64,000 nucleotides of DNA from Mycolicibacter longobardus (GTDB lineage Bacteria > Actinomycetota > Actinomycetes > Mycobacteriales > Mycobacteriaceae), in assembly GCF_002102265.1 (NCBI RefSeq), contig NZ_LQPG01000022.1:124001-188000 (forward strand), given 5' to 3'. Below are positions 34,557-42,247 of the stretch, one piece after another. The position numbers and the translations under genes are program-made. The first letter of the stretch is position 1, and every line of letters starts with the position of its first letter. The notes under the pieces were generated by a model. It saw nothing but the letters and a program-made list of their open reading frames with translations, did not search any database and was not told the DNA's origin.

Positions 34557-35154
34557 TCGCGAGCCGGCAACCCCCGCAACGCCCGCACAACGACAACGCT
34601 GGGACCGCATCCTTGCCACCGCTGCCCGACTCGGTTCCCGCGACGGGCTGGAGGGCGTCCGGATGCAGGACGTGGCCGATCAATCGGCGGTATCCATTAC
34701 GACGGTCTACCGCTACTTCCCCACCAAACATCACCTGTTCAGCGCGCTGTTGTCGCACTACACCCAGAGCGCCGCGCCGCCACATCCGCTAACCGGTTGC
34801 CCGGCGACCGATGTCACCGAACTCATGGCCGGCATCTGCAGAGCCATGCTCGCGCGCCCGCGACTGGCCCGGGCGATGATCACCTCGGTGAACGCCCGGC
34901 GGGCCGCGTCGACCGCAACCGGTGACTTCGATCTGCGGCGCAACATCCTGTCCGTCGCCGGGATCTCCCGGCCTACCCGCCAGGACGCCCAGCTGTCCCT
35001 CCTGGTCGAGCAGTGCGCCTACGGCGTCCTGTCCTGGGCGGTGATGGGCGAGACCACGCCCACCCAGGCCGAACGCGACATGCGGCGCGCCTGCGAGCTA
35101 CTCCTGGCGCCCTGGCGGGGTCGTCGGCGCACCGGGCGCACCGGACGCAGCTGA
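34537..35154 (+). CDS. TetR family transcriptional regulator
   Basis: 205 residues from ATG 34537, preceded by GGGAGAG. The helix-turn-helix is VRMQDVADQSAVSITTVYRYFPTK at about residues 45-68. The C-terminal domain resembles the KstR-type TetR group of lipid/steroid regulators. Likely ligand-controlled repressor at 33676-33693. The 3' end overlaps the convergent membrane-protein gene by 57 nt. Confidence 0.85.
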   Translation: MPRLPVDREPATPATPAQRQRWDRILATAARLGSRDGLEGVRMQDVADQSAVSITTVYRYFPTKHHLFSALLSHYTQSAAPPHPLTGCPATDVTELMAGICRAMLARPRLARAMITSVNARRAASTATGDFDLRRNILSVAGISRPTRQDAQLSLLVEQCAYGVLSWAVMGETTPTQAERDMRRACELLLAPWRGRRRTGRTGRS

Positions 35155-35814
35155 GTCTCCGGGACGTGGCATCGCCCGTGCCGTTCCGAGAATCCAGGCG
35201 AACAGGAACGCCGGCATTGCGGTGATCGAGAAACCTTCGAGTGACAGCGGACCGCTGCGCACGATGAACGCCAGCAGCAGCAGCGGGTGAACCACCGCGG
35301 CGGCGAACGCGAGGTGACCGGTGTAGCGCGGCATCACCCGCCGGCTGTAGACCGCAACCGCGAACGCACCCAGCGCCACGGCGGTGGGCAGCCCCGACAT
35401 GGCCAGCAATCCGAAGGTCAGATCGTAGAGCAGCGAGGCCGCGTCAGCGCTGCGGCGCCGGTACAGCAGGAGGTCGAATGCGGTGAATCCGCTCAGCAGC
35501 AGGGTCACGCAGCCGATGAATCCGGCGGCGAAACAGGTCGGAAGGATCGATCGCACGGGAAGCCGATCCCGCAGATGCGTCCATACCGCAGCGCCGAACA
35601 CGAACCAGAGCGTGACGCCGAGCGTATTGAGCAGCATGGTCGCGACCAACCGGTCGTGGTTGTCCGTGGCCCACCGCGCCACTTCGATTGCCGGCGTGCG
35701 GGTTCCCGGGAAGGACCAGATCGGATACACGAGAAGGGTGCTCACGGGGAGTAGGAATCCGAACGTGCCGGACCATCGCGCCGCCCGCGGCGCATCCCAG
35801 GATTGGCCGATCAC
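35098..35814 (-). CDS. Multipass membrane protein of unknown function
   Basis: 238 residues with about six hydrophobic segments (for example FLLPVSTLLVYPIWSF, LVATMLLNTLGVTLWFVFGAAVW, FAAGFIGCVTLLLSGF, LAFAAAVVHPLLLLAFIV). The C-terminal tail is Pro/Ala/Gly-rich and cytoplasmic or flexible. No family motif was recognised. The gene is convergent with the TetR and overlaps it by 57 nt, which is long even for this dense region; the overlap removes only the low-complexity tail. Confidence 0.7.
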   Translation of the reverse strand: MIGQSWDAPRAARWSGTFGFLLPVSTLLVYPIWSFPGTRTPAIEVARWATDNHDRLVATMLLNTLGVTLWFVFGAAVWTHLRDRLPVRSILPTCFAAGFIGCVTLLLSGFTAFDLLLYRRRSADAASLLYDLTFGLLAMSGLPTAVALGAFAVAVYSRRVMPRYTGHLAFAAAVVHPLLLLAFIVRSGPLSLEGFSITAMPAFLFAWILGTARAMPRPGDSAASGAPGAPTTPPGRQE

Positions 35815-35852
35815 CAGGTCCCCCTGTCATCGCACGAGATCATCGGGCGAGG

Positions 35853-36635
35853 CTATCGGGAGAGCTCCCATTGTCCGAAATCATCGGCCAGGACGTCGTT
35901 GACGTCGACATGCACATCGTCGATCACAAAACCCGGTTCGGTCGCGGTGACGATCTCTCGCTGGAAGAGCACGGCCGCCGGCTCACGTTGGCCTCCCGAC
36001 CATGCCCTGGTCTGCCATGCCCACCGGTGGCCCGGGCTCGTCGATTTTCCGATGACGTCATCGGCGATGGCCCAGGAACATTGGCGTGCGCCGCCGTAGA
36101 TTCCCGTGCGGTCGACACCCAGCACTGAATTGATGCCCCGAAACCACTGACTTGCCAAGCTCTTCCACGTTTTGGCGTCGATGTCTTCGTCGACGCTGAA
36201 GAAGATGGGCGCCGACGACGGACCACCGGCGGCCGTGTGCAGTCGCAACGCCGTCCGGGCATCGGCGACACCGCCGTCGTAGCCCCGGGTGAAGTCCGAC
36301 GGGGACGACGTCCATCCGGGCTTGCCGAACTGGTAGCAGCTGGCAATCTGCAGTCCGGCGGCGCGCAGCCGGTCGGCATAGTCGCGGGCCACGGGCTTGA
36401 AGTCGAACGTGGCACCCGGCCGCAGCTCGGAGACGTAGACCATCGCCCCGTCGAATCCCGCGGCCTTGATCTGTTCGGGCTGCACCAATCGGTGGGCGAA
36501 GTCGATGACCTGCAGACCCGCCGCGGCGGCCCGCGGTGCGCCCACCGTCGCCCCGAGGGCGCCGGGCACCGCCAGGGCCGGCGCAAGCAGCGCCGCGTAC
36601 CTCAGGACGTCGCGGCGTGAGGCGGATCGCGTCAC
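35853..36635 (-). CDS. Tat-exported DUF1906 glycoside-hydrolase-like protein (Rv2525c-like)
   Basis: 260 residues. A twin-arginine signal (SRRDVLRYAALLAPALAVPG) ends near residue 39. The mature domain matches DUF1906, a TIM barrel related to GH25 lysozyme-like hydrolases: IKAAGFDGAMVYVS, IASCYQFGKPGW, PIFFSVDEDID, GINSVLGVDRTGIYGG, RWAWQTRAWSGG, and a C-terminal DVDVNDV. Rv2525c is a Tat substrate linked to cell-wall integrity and beta-lactam sensitivity. A paralogue is encoded at 40673. Confidence 0.88.
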   Translation of the reverse strand: MTRSASRRDVLRYAALLAPALAVPGALGATVGAPRAAAAGLQVIDFAHRLVQPEQIKAAGFDGAMVYVSELRPGATFDFKPVARDYADRLRAAGLQIASCYQFGKPGWTSSPSDFTRGYDGGVADARTALRLHTAAGGPSSAPIFFSVDEDIDAKTWKSLASQWFRGINSVLGVDRTGIYGGARQCSWAIADDVIGKSTSPGHRWAWQTRAWSGGQREPAAVLFQREIVTATEPGFVIDDVHVDVNDVLADDFGQWELSR

Positions 36636-36696
36636 AAGGGGCAGCCTAGCCGCGGTCTACCTGCGAACGGGCCACTATGCGGCGCCGAATGACCCG

Positions 36697-36730
36697 ACGA
36701 TCCGTCGACTGCTGTTGACTCCCGGATCGT
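36697..36730. promoter_or_regulatory. Spaced inverted repeat upstream of the VOC gene
   Basis: ACGATCCG (36697-36704) and CGGATCGT (36723-36730) are perfectly complementary arms separated by 18 bp. The site lies between the divergent DUF1906 gene (start 36635) and the VOC gene (start 36749). It may bind a regulator, though none is divergent here; the AraC-type protein encoded downstream of the VOC gene is one candidate. Confidence 0.45.
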
Positions 36731-36748
36731 GATGACAAGGATGGGTCC

Positions 36749-37096
36749 ATGGACGTACTGAGCGTGACAGTGGGTCTTCCGGTCAGCGATCTCGACCGTG
36801 CCGTGGAGTGGTACCGGCGGGTGTTGACCCTGACCGGCCCGGCTCTCACGCCGGCGGACGGCGTGGTGGAGTTCCAGCTCGGGACGACCTGGCTCCAACT
36901 CGGCAAGGATCCGACCGAGCGCTCCGGGGCCGAAGTCGTGACGCGTTTCGAGGTCCGTGACGTCGCTGCCGAACGAGAGCGCCTGGCCGGTTACGGCATC
37001 GAGGTGGGCCCGCTCGAACACGTCCCGGATGCGGTCGACTACTTCGACTTCCTCGACCCCGACGGAAACCTGCTCAGCTTCTACTCGGAGGTGTAG
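36749..37096 (+). CDS. VOC superfamily (glyoxalase/bleomycin-resistance fold) protein
   Basis: 115 residues forming one VOC module pair: TVGLPVSDLDRAVEWYRRVL at the start and YFDFLDPDGNLLSFYSE at the end, which is the classic closing strand with a potential metal-binding Glu. AAGG precedes the ATG. The function could be a lyase, isomerase or binding protein; the substrate is not predictable. Overlaps the convergent AraC gene by 16 nt. Confidence 0.83.
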   Translation: MDVLSVTVGLPVSDLDRAVEWYRRVLTLTGPALTPADGVVEFQLGTTWLQLGKDPTERSGAEVVTRFEVRDVAAERERLAGYGIEVGPLEHVPDAVDYFDFLDPDGNLLSFYSEV

Positions 37097-38022
37097 CTGC
37101 CCGCGCGCACGGCCTTCGGGCTCACCCCGTAGGCACGTTTGAAGGCGCTGCTCAGCGCGAACGGGGTGGCGTAGCCGACGTGTCGTGCGACGGCGGCGAG
37201 GGTGGCCTGACTCGACCGCAGCAGATCGGCGGCCAACGCCAGCCGCCAATTGGTCAGGAAGGCGATCGGCGGTTCGCCGACCTGCTGGGCGAACCGGCGC
37301 GCGAAGGCCGCACGTGACGAACCCACTGCCGCAGCAAGATTCGCGACGGTCCAGGGGTGGGCGGGGTTGTTGTAGATGAGCTTCAAGGCCGGACCCACCA
37401 CCGCGTCCTGTTCGGCGTGCCACCAGATGGGCGCGTTGGCGTCGTTGTCGAACCACGTTCGCAACACTCCGATGAGCAACAGGTCGAGCAGCCGGTCCAG
37501 ATAGGCCTCCTGGCCTGGGCCGTCACAACCGGCCTCGGCCGTCAGCAGATCGATCAGCGTGCTGTCCCACTGCTCGGCGCGCAACACCAGCACCGCGGGA
37601 AGCGCGTCGAGCAGGCGGGCGCTGACCTCGCTGTGCCCCTCGTAGGCACAGATGATGGAGCGGGTCGCCCCCGACGAACTGTTACCCCACGTCCGCACGC
37701 CCAGAGACATCTCGAAACGCAGATCGTCTCCGGTCAGCGTCGTGCACCGCTGGCCCGGATGGATCGCCACCATGGGGGCGGTGGCCGGGTCGTCGGCGAA
37801 AACGTAGTGCTGGGTGCCGCGCGCGAGCGCGACGTCCCCGGGCCGCAGCCAGTCGGTGCCGCTGGTGTCCCCGACGATGACGGCGTTGCCGTGGGTCTGG
37901 CAGATGAGGCTCAGCGGCGCGTCGTCTTGGATGCGCAACGACCACGGCGGGTCCATCATCATCCGCAACACAAAAGCCCCGCGCGCCCGGACCCCGTCGA
38001 GCAAACCCACCACGGCATCCAC
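37081..38022 (-). CDS. AraC family regulator with N-terminal cupin
   Basis: 313 residues. The N-terminal half (about 1-190) is a Cupin_6-type sensor (WLRPGDVALARGTQHYVF). The C-terminal AraC DNA-binding domain has two helix-turn-helices: WTVANLAAAVGSSRAAFARRFAQ near 235 and ATLAAVARHVGYATPFALSSAFKRAYGVSP near 280. Divergent from the DUF1772 membrane protein; a long dyad between the two is its probable binding site. Confidence 0.9.
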   Translation of the reverse strand: MDAVVGLLDGVRARGAFVLRMMMDPPWSLRIQDDAPLSLICQTHGNAVIVGDTSGTDWLRPGDVALARGTQHYVFADDPATAPMVAIHPGQRCTTLTGDDLRFEMSLGVRTWGNSSSGATRSIICAYEGHSEVSARLLDALPAVLVLRAEQWDSTLIDLLTAEAGCDGPGQEAYLDRLLDLLLIGVLRTWFDNDANAPIWWHAEQDAVVGPALKLIYNNPAHPWTVANLAAAVGSSRAAFARRFAQQVGEPPIAFLTNWRLALAADLLRSSQATLAAVARHVGYATPFALSSAFKRAYGVSPKAVRAGSYTSE

Positions 38023-38058
38023 AACCCCGACGGTAGACGATCACGTATGTTATCGGGA

Positions 38059-38083
38059 CGACAAGCGATGGATCGTCTTGTCG
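38059..38083. promoter_or_regulatory. Extended dyad between araC-type gene and DUF1772 gene
   Basis: CGACAAG-CGAT-GG-ATCG-T-CTTGTCG: 11 complementary bases on each side around GG, with one unpaired T. It lies 21 bp upstream of ATG 38105 and 36 bp from the AraC-type start at 38022. The symmetry is much longer than expected by chance, so an operator for the AraC-type regulator is likely. Confidence 0.62.
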
Positions 38084-38104
38084 GATTCGGGTTGACTTCG
38101 GGAC

Positions 38105-38599
38105 ATGAACGCGAATCCCCTTGTCATCCTGACCTCGATCGCCGCGCTCGGCAGCGCCGCCGCCGGCGGAATGATGTACGTGTTCTCCACCTTCGTGATG
38201 CGCGGTCTGGATCGGATGGAGCCGGCCGGGGCCATCACCGCGATGCGCGGGCTCAACACGGAGGCGAACTCCAGCCCCGCGTTTCTACTGGCATACCTCG
38301 GCGCGGCGGTGCTTGCTCTGGCAGTCGGCGTCGTCGCCGTGATGCACCTGCGCCAACCCGGCAGTTGGTGGCTGCTGGCGGGTGCGGTCTTCGGGGTCCT
38401 GGCAGCGATCATCACGATGGTGTTCAACGTGCCGCTGAACAACCATCTCGACGGCGTAGACCCGGCGAGCCTGTCGGCCGCCGATGCCGCCCGCGAATGG
38501 CAGGCCTACTTCTCGGTATGGACGGCGTGGAACCACGTCCGCACCGTGTCCGCGTTCCTCGGCGCCGCCCTGATGCTGATCGGGCTGCGCTACCGCTGA
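38105..38599 (+). CDS. DUF1772 (anthrone-oxygenase-like) membrane protein
   Basis: 164 residues with four transmembrane segments. The DUF1772 markers are GGMMYVFSTFVMRGLDRMEP, FNVPLNNHLDGVDP and WTAWNHVRTVSAFLGAAL. Relatives include anthrone oxygenases of polyketide pathways, but most bacterial members are unassigned. Probably the regulated target of the divergent AraC-type protein. Convergent with the LLM gene, overlapping by 10 nt. Confidence 0.85.
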   Translation: MNANPLVILTSIAALGSAAAGGMMYVFSTFVMRGLDRMEPAGAITAMRGLNTEANSSPAFLLAYLGAAVLALAVGVVAVMHLRQPGSWWLLAGAVFGVLAAIITMVFNVPLNNHLDGVDPASLSAADAAREWQAYFSVWTAWNHVRTVSAFLGAALMLIGLRYR

Positions 38600-39522
38600 A
38601 GCTGGAACTTCCCGATCACCGATTCGCCGAAGTGTTCTATCGCCTCCACCGCGTGGCCGAGGCTGTCTCCGGGGAGGCCGACCTGTACCCAGGTCACGCC
38701 CACATCGGCGAGCCGGCCCAGACCGTCCAGATAGGCGCCGGGATCGAAGTCGTGGTACCCGAGGCGTCCACCGGCGAGGTTCGAGAAGCAGATGTCGATG
38801 GCGGCCCAGTCCCGGTCGGCCTCGTCGCAGCGCCGCTTCAGGTCGTCGACACCGGCTGCCAGTGCTTCGATCGAACTCATCTCGGCGGTGCGGGCCGTGG
38901 CGGCCAGGCCCGCCGACGTGGCAAACGGCACCCACCCGTTGCCACGGGTGGCGACCCGCTGGCGCGCCCTGCCCGTGTTTCCACCGATCCAGATCGGCGG
39001 ATGCGGCACGCTGATCGGGCGCGGATGAGCGGTGATCCCCCGCGCGCGGAAGTGCCTGCCCTCGAACGACACGTCGTCGCCGGTCCAGATGGCGCGAATG
39101 ACGTCCAGGCTCTCCTCGACCAGGGCGGTGCGCTCGTCGAAATCCACGCCCAAAGCTGCGAATTCGCCCTTGAGGTAGCCCACGCCGACGGCCAGGGTGA
39201 ACCTGCCACCCGACAACAGGTCCAGCGTCGCACCCGATTTCGCCACCACGAACGGGTTGCGATACGGCAGCACGACGACATTCGGGATGAACCGGAGCGT
39301 TCGGGTGTGCGCCGCAGCGAATCCCATCGCGACGAAGGGATCCAGACTGTCGTGGCCGCCGGCGTCGAGCCAGCGCTGAGTGGGCGCCGGGTGGTCGGTG
39401 AAGCCCATCGCGTCGAACCCGGCGGCCTCGGCGGCCTTCGCAACGGCGGTAACCCCTTGGGGAGACGCCAGTTCCGGGTCACAGGGATGCGTGACGATCG
39501 GGTAGGTGAAGGCGAACCGCAT
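38590..39522 (-). CDS. LLM-class F420-dependent oxidoreductase
   Basis: 310 residues. The TIM-barrel pattern is FDAMGFTDHPAP, FIPNVVVLPYRNPFVVAKSGATLDLLSGGRFTLAVGVGYLKGEF and PPIWIGGNTGRARQRVA. F420 use is typical of mycobacterial members. It is nine nt downstream of a TesB thioesterase gene, forming a two-gene minus-strand operon suggestive of acyl-chain or ketone metabolism. Substrate unknown. Confidence 0.87.
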   Translation of the reverse strand: MRFAFTYPIVTHPCDPELASPQGVTAVAKAAEAAGFDAMGFTDHPAPTQRWLDAGGHDSLDPFVAMGFAAAHTRTLRFIPNVVVLPYRNPFVVAKSGATLDLLSGGRFTLAVGVGYLKGEFAALGVDFDERTALVEESLDVIRAIWTGDDVSFEGRHFRARGITAHPRPISVPHPPIWIGGNTGRARQRVATRGNGWVPFATSAGLAATARTAEMSSIEALAAGVDDLKRRCDEADRDWAAIDICFSNLAGGRLGYHDFDPGAYLDGLGRLADVGVTWVQVGLPGDSLGHAVEAIEHFGESVIGKFQLQR

Positions 39523-39531
39523 AGGGCTCCC

Positions 39532-40491
39532 TCAGGTCAGCTCGGCCAGAGGCCGGACGAGGACTTCTTGCGCGGTGCTGGCCACATGGCGGCCGGTGAC
39601 CTCGACGATGGTGCCGTGCACCAGGGCACGATGACCGGAGATGGCGACGGTCTGCTGGGTGTAGACGTGCCACTGGTCGAACCGCACCGGGCGGTGCAGC
39701 CAGATGCTGTGGTCAAGGGTCAGGCCGGTGTGGGTGGCATGGTCTACCCGTTCCGGGTGGCTACGAAATGCGGTGTCCACCAGCAGATAATCGCTGGCGT
39801 AGGCCAGCAGGACGGCGTGCAGCTGCGGCCCGCCCTCGATCGCGCGCGGCAACCGCATCCAATGGGCGCGGTGCCCGGCCGCCCGCGCACCTCCGAGGAA
39901 GCTGGGCGCCTCGGCGGAGCGCATCTCCAGCGGCGGCGGCCTGTCGATCCAGGTGCTGCCCCGATCGGCCAGATGCGGCGGGGCCTGGTGCGCCCAATGC
40001 TGGAGCAGCGGAAGGGTCTCCGGGTCGGTGGCCGGCTGCGACACGGCGAGATCCTCGGCGCCCTCTGCGCTTTCAGAGCTGGACTCGAAGGACACCGTCG
40101 CGATCATGAGGGTGCGGCCTGCTTGCTGCACAGCCACCTGCCGGGCCGACATCGTGCGTCCGTCGCGGGTGCGGTCGACGACGACTTCCAGCGGCGCGGC
40201 CGAGTCGCCGGGACGCAGAAATGACGCATGTATCGAATGGGCGGTGAGCTCGGGGACCGTGGCCGCGGCCGCGGACATCGCCTGCGCGATGAGCTGGCCG
40301 CCGAAGATACGGCCGAACCTGCTGGCCTCGTTGCCCGCTCGAAACCGGTCGTCACCGAGGGGTTGCAGCGTCAGTATCTGCTGCAACCGGTCGAGCGCAC
40401 CGAGCGTGCCCCGTTCCAGGGGGCTGCCCGACCCGAGCAGCGGACCGCTGAAATCGGGCTGGGCGAAGACCTCCGACGCCGGCGTCTGCAC
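39532..40491 (-). CDS. Acyl-CoA thioesterase II (TesB family)
   Basis: 319 residues from GTG 40491, chosen because GGAGGAGGA lies immediately upstream; an ATG at 40551 would add 20 residues of low-complexity sequence. Double hot-dog fold: FGGQLIAQAMSAAAATVP and HSIHASFLRPGD (catalytic Asp region) in the first half; LDHSIWLHRPVRFDQW in the second. It hydrolyses medium- to long-chain acyl-CoA to free acid and CoA in the cytoplasm. Co-transcribed with the downstream LLM gene. Confidence 0.88.
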   Translation of the reverse strand: MQTPASEVFAQPDFSGPLLGSGSPLERGTLGALDRLQQILTLQPLGDDRFRAGNEASRFGRIFGGQLIAQAMSAAAATVPELTAHSIHASFLRPGDSAAPLEVVVDRTRDGRTMSARQVAVQQAGRTLMIATVSFESSSESAEGAEDLAVSQPATDPETLPLLQHWAHQAPPHLADRGSTWIDRPPPLEMRSAEAPSFLGGARAAGHRAHWMRLPRAIEGGPQLHAVLLAYASDYLLVDTAFRSHPERVDHATHTGLTLDHSIWLHRPVRFDQWHVYTQQTVAISGHRALVHGTIVEVTGRHVASTAQEVLVRPLAELT

Positions 40492-40639
40492 AGATCCTCC
40501 TCCACTCGCCGCTGACCACCTGGGCAACATGGCGCTCACGGGCGGCGACACCGACGCATCGTATCTGTCGATGACTGGCTTCCCGCGGCCCAGCGGCGAT
40601 GTTCGCGGAAAGACGCGCAGCTCCCGGCGCGGGCAACAC

Positions 40640-40665
40640 TGTTAACAACAGCCACATTGTTAACA
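40640..40665. promoter_or_regulatory. Paired TGTTAACA palindromes before the second DUF1906 gene
   Basis: TGTTAACAA (40640-40648) and TTGTTAACA (40657-40665) form an inverted repeat, each arm being itself a palindrome; centre-to-centre distance is 18 bp. The right arm contains TAACAT, usable as a -10 box, only 8 bp before the ATG at 40673. This suggests a short or leaderless transcript with an operator over the promoter. It also lies upstream of the divergent tesB gene. Confidence 0.55.
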
Positions 40666-40672
40666 TCGTGCG

Positions 40673-41479
40673 ATGCAGGACTCCCCCGGGACCAACGGCG
40701 CTCGACGCTCCCGACCGGTTTCCCGGCGCGATGCGCTGCGGTACGCATCCGCCGCGACGCTCGCCGGGCTGGGTGCGGTATCGGCAACCGTCGACGCTCC
40801 CCGCGCATCGGCGGCGGCTCCAACGCTCATCGACTACGCCATGCGCCAGATTCCGGCGCAGGACATCCGGGCCGCCGGCCATGCCGGAGTCATCAACTAC
40901 GTGTCGACATCGCGGCCCGGCTCCAACTTCGGAGCCAAGCCGATCACCCGTCCCTACGCCGAGTCGCTGACCGCCGCGGGGCTGGTGATCGTCAGCAACT
41001 ACCAGTTCGGTAAGCCGGGCGGGACAGCGCCGTCGGACTTCACCCGTGGATTTCCCGGCGGCGTCGCCGACGCTCGCACCGCCTGGCAACTGCACACCGC
41101 GGCGGGCGGCGGCCAAAGTGCGCCGATCTTCTTCAGCGTCGACGACGACATCGACCGCAACACCTGGAATGCTGTGGCGCTGCAGTGGTTTCGGGGCATC
41201 AACTCGGTGCTGGGAGTGCAGCGCACCGGCGTCTACGGGGGCGTCAACGTGTGCCGATGGGCGGCTGCCGACGGTGTCATCGGCAGCTCGCGCACTCCGG
41301 GCCACCGGTGGGCGTGGCAGACCCGGTCCTGGTCGCGTGGCCAACGGGACCCCGCGGCGGTTCTCTACCAGCGGGTGGTGAGTACCGCCTCGAGTCCAGG
41401 ACCGATAGTCGGTGGGATCGAGGTCGACGTCAACGACGTCATGGCCCAGGACTGCGGGCAGTGGAACCTGCACCCGTGA
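40673..41479 (+). CDS. Tat-exported DUF1906 glycoside-hydrolase-like protein (second copy)
   Basis: 268 residues. The twin-arginine signal SRRDALRYASAATLAGLG is preceded by a basic 16-residue leader and ends near residue 49. The DUF1906 barrel motifs are IRAAGHAGVINYVSTSRPG, VSNYQFGKPGG, PIFFSVDDDID, GINSVLGVQRTGVYGG, HRWAWQTRSWSRGQRDP and EVDVNDVMAQDCGQW. It aligns along its full length with the protein at 35853 and is clearly a paralogue. Expected at the cell wall. Confidence 0.88.
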   Translation: MQDSPGTNGARRSRPVSRRDALRYASAATLAGLGAVSATVDAPRASAAAPTLIDYAMRQIPAQDIRAAGHAGVINYVSTSRPGSNFGAKPITRPYAESLTAAGLVIVSNYQFGKPGGTAPSDFTRGFPGGVADARTAWQLHTAAGGGQSAPIFFSVDDDIDRNTWNAVALQWFRGINSVLGVQRTGVYGGVNVCRWAAADGVIGSSRTPGHRWAWQTRSWSRGQRDPAAVLYQRVVSTASSPGPIVGGIEVDVNDVMAQDCGQWNLHP

Positions 41480-41503
41480 GGTCGTCAGGCGCAGGCAGCT
41501 CGA

Positions 41504-41590
41504 TCAGGAGTTAGACGCAAAAAAGACGGCCAGGGTGAGCATCACCACGCACGCGATGGACGTATAGACGCCCAGGGTCGCTGAGGTCAT
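41504..41590 (-). CDS. 28-residue single-span membrane peptide
   Basis: ATG 41590 to TGA 41504 encodes 28 residues. Residues 7-25 (GVYTSIACVVMLTLAVFFA) are one hydrophobic helix with short polar ends (MTSATL; SNS). AGGAG sits 6 nt before the ATG. Upstream there is a convincing promoter (TTGACG, 18 bp, TAACTT) and an operator-like palindrome. The combination is much stronger support than the short frame alone. Small membrane peptides often act as regulatory or assembly subunits of larger membrane complexes, but no partner is evident here. Confidence 0.7.
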   Translation of the reverse strand: MTSATLGVYTSIACVVMLTLAVFFASNS

Positions 41591-41680
41591 AAGTCGCTCC
41601 TGTCTGTGATGACATCGGTTGGTCGGCAGCCGATCTACAGCCAACCTGCGCAGCTGGACGGCCGTGCCGCGATCGCCATT

Positions 41681-41710
41681 AAGTTAGCCGTACGGCTTGT
41701 CCGGCGTCAA
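41681..41710 (-). promoter_or_regulatory. Promoter with internal palindrome for the 28-residue peptide
   Basis: On the minus strand TTGACG (41710-41705) is followed after 18 bp by TAACTT (41686-41681), close to the housekeeping consensus. The spacer holds the perfect 12-bp palindrome AGCCGTACGGCT (41686-41697), well placed for a repressor. The predicted leader of about 85 nt contains complementary GGTTGG and CCAACC segments (41613-41618 and 41640-41646 region) and so may fold. Confidence 0.6.
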
Positions 41711-41758
41711 CAAAGCGGCGGGGCGTGGCGTCGGGGTCGACCTCGATGTCGGCGCAGT

Positions 41759-42244
41759 TCAGGACGCGACCAAGGCGTCGATCTGGCTCAGCGCCTCGGA
41801 GGTGCCCTCGACAACCCCCATTTCCAACAGCTGCTGGAGATCCGCGGCGGATTCGAAAATGCTCACGTAGGTCGCGCGGGTGCCGCCGTCGTGCTCGGTG
41901 AAGGTGTAGACGTTGCTGGCGACCGGCATCTCGGGATTCGGGTTGAAGTCCAAGTCGGCGAAGCCGTCCACGAAGGAGAAGCTCCGCGGTTCGTCGACGG
42001 CCGTGATCTCCCAGTATCCGGGATACTTCTCGCCGTCCGGGCCGGTCATGAAGTAGTTCACCCGGCCGCCGGGCGTGAAGTCGTGGTCGACCACGGTCGC
42101 GGGGTACGCCGGCGGCCCCCACACCTTCTCCAGCTGACGCGGGTCGGCGTAGACCTGCCAGATTCGCGCCACCGGGGCGGCGAAGTGGGCGGTGATGGTC
42201 AGGGTCAGGTTCTCGATGTCCTGCTGGACGTCGGTCACGGGCAT
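41759..42244 (-). CDS. AHSA1/SRPBCC domain protein
   Basis: 161 residues. Typical AHSA1-like text: ITAHFAAPVARIWQVYADPRQLEKVWGPPAYPATVVDHDFTPGG (split over the first two strands) and VNYFMTGPDGEKYPGYWEITAVDEP. These START-fold proteins are commonly paired with ArsR regulators in actinobacteria, exactly as here: the gene begins 3 nt after the ArsR stop with AAGGAGGA before the ATG. Ligand unknown. Confidence 0.87.
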   Translation of the reverse strand: MPVTDVQQDIENLTLTITAHFAAPVARIWQVYADPRQLEKVWGPPAYPATVVDHDFTPGGRVNYFMTGPDGEKYPGYWEITAVDEPRSFSFVDGFADLDFNPNPEMPVASNVYTFTEHDGGTRATYVSIFESAADLQQLLEMGVVEGTSEALSQIDALVAS

Positions 42245-42247
42245 GAT

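Noticed and set aside
37357..40224. A 955-codon plus-strand open frame
   Set aside because: It runs antisense to four clearly recognised genes (AraC, LLM, TesB and part of DUF1772), is Arg/Gly/His-rich and lacks any domain. It is a by-product of high GC in the third codon position.
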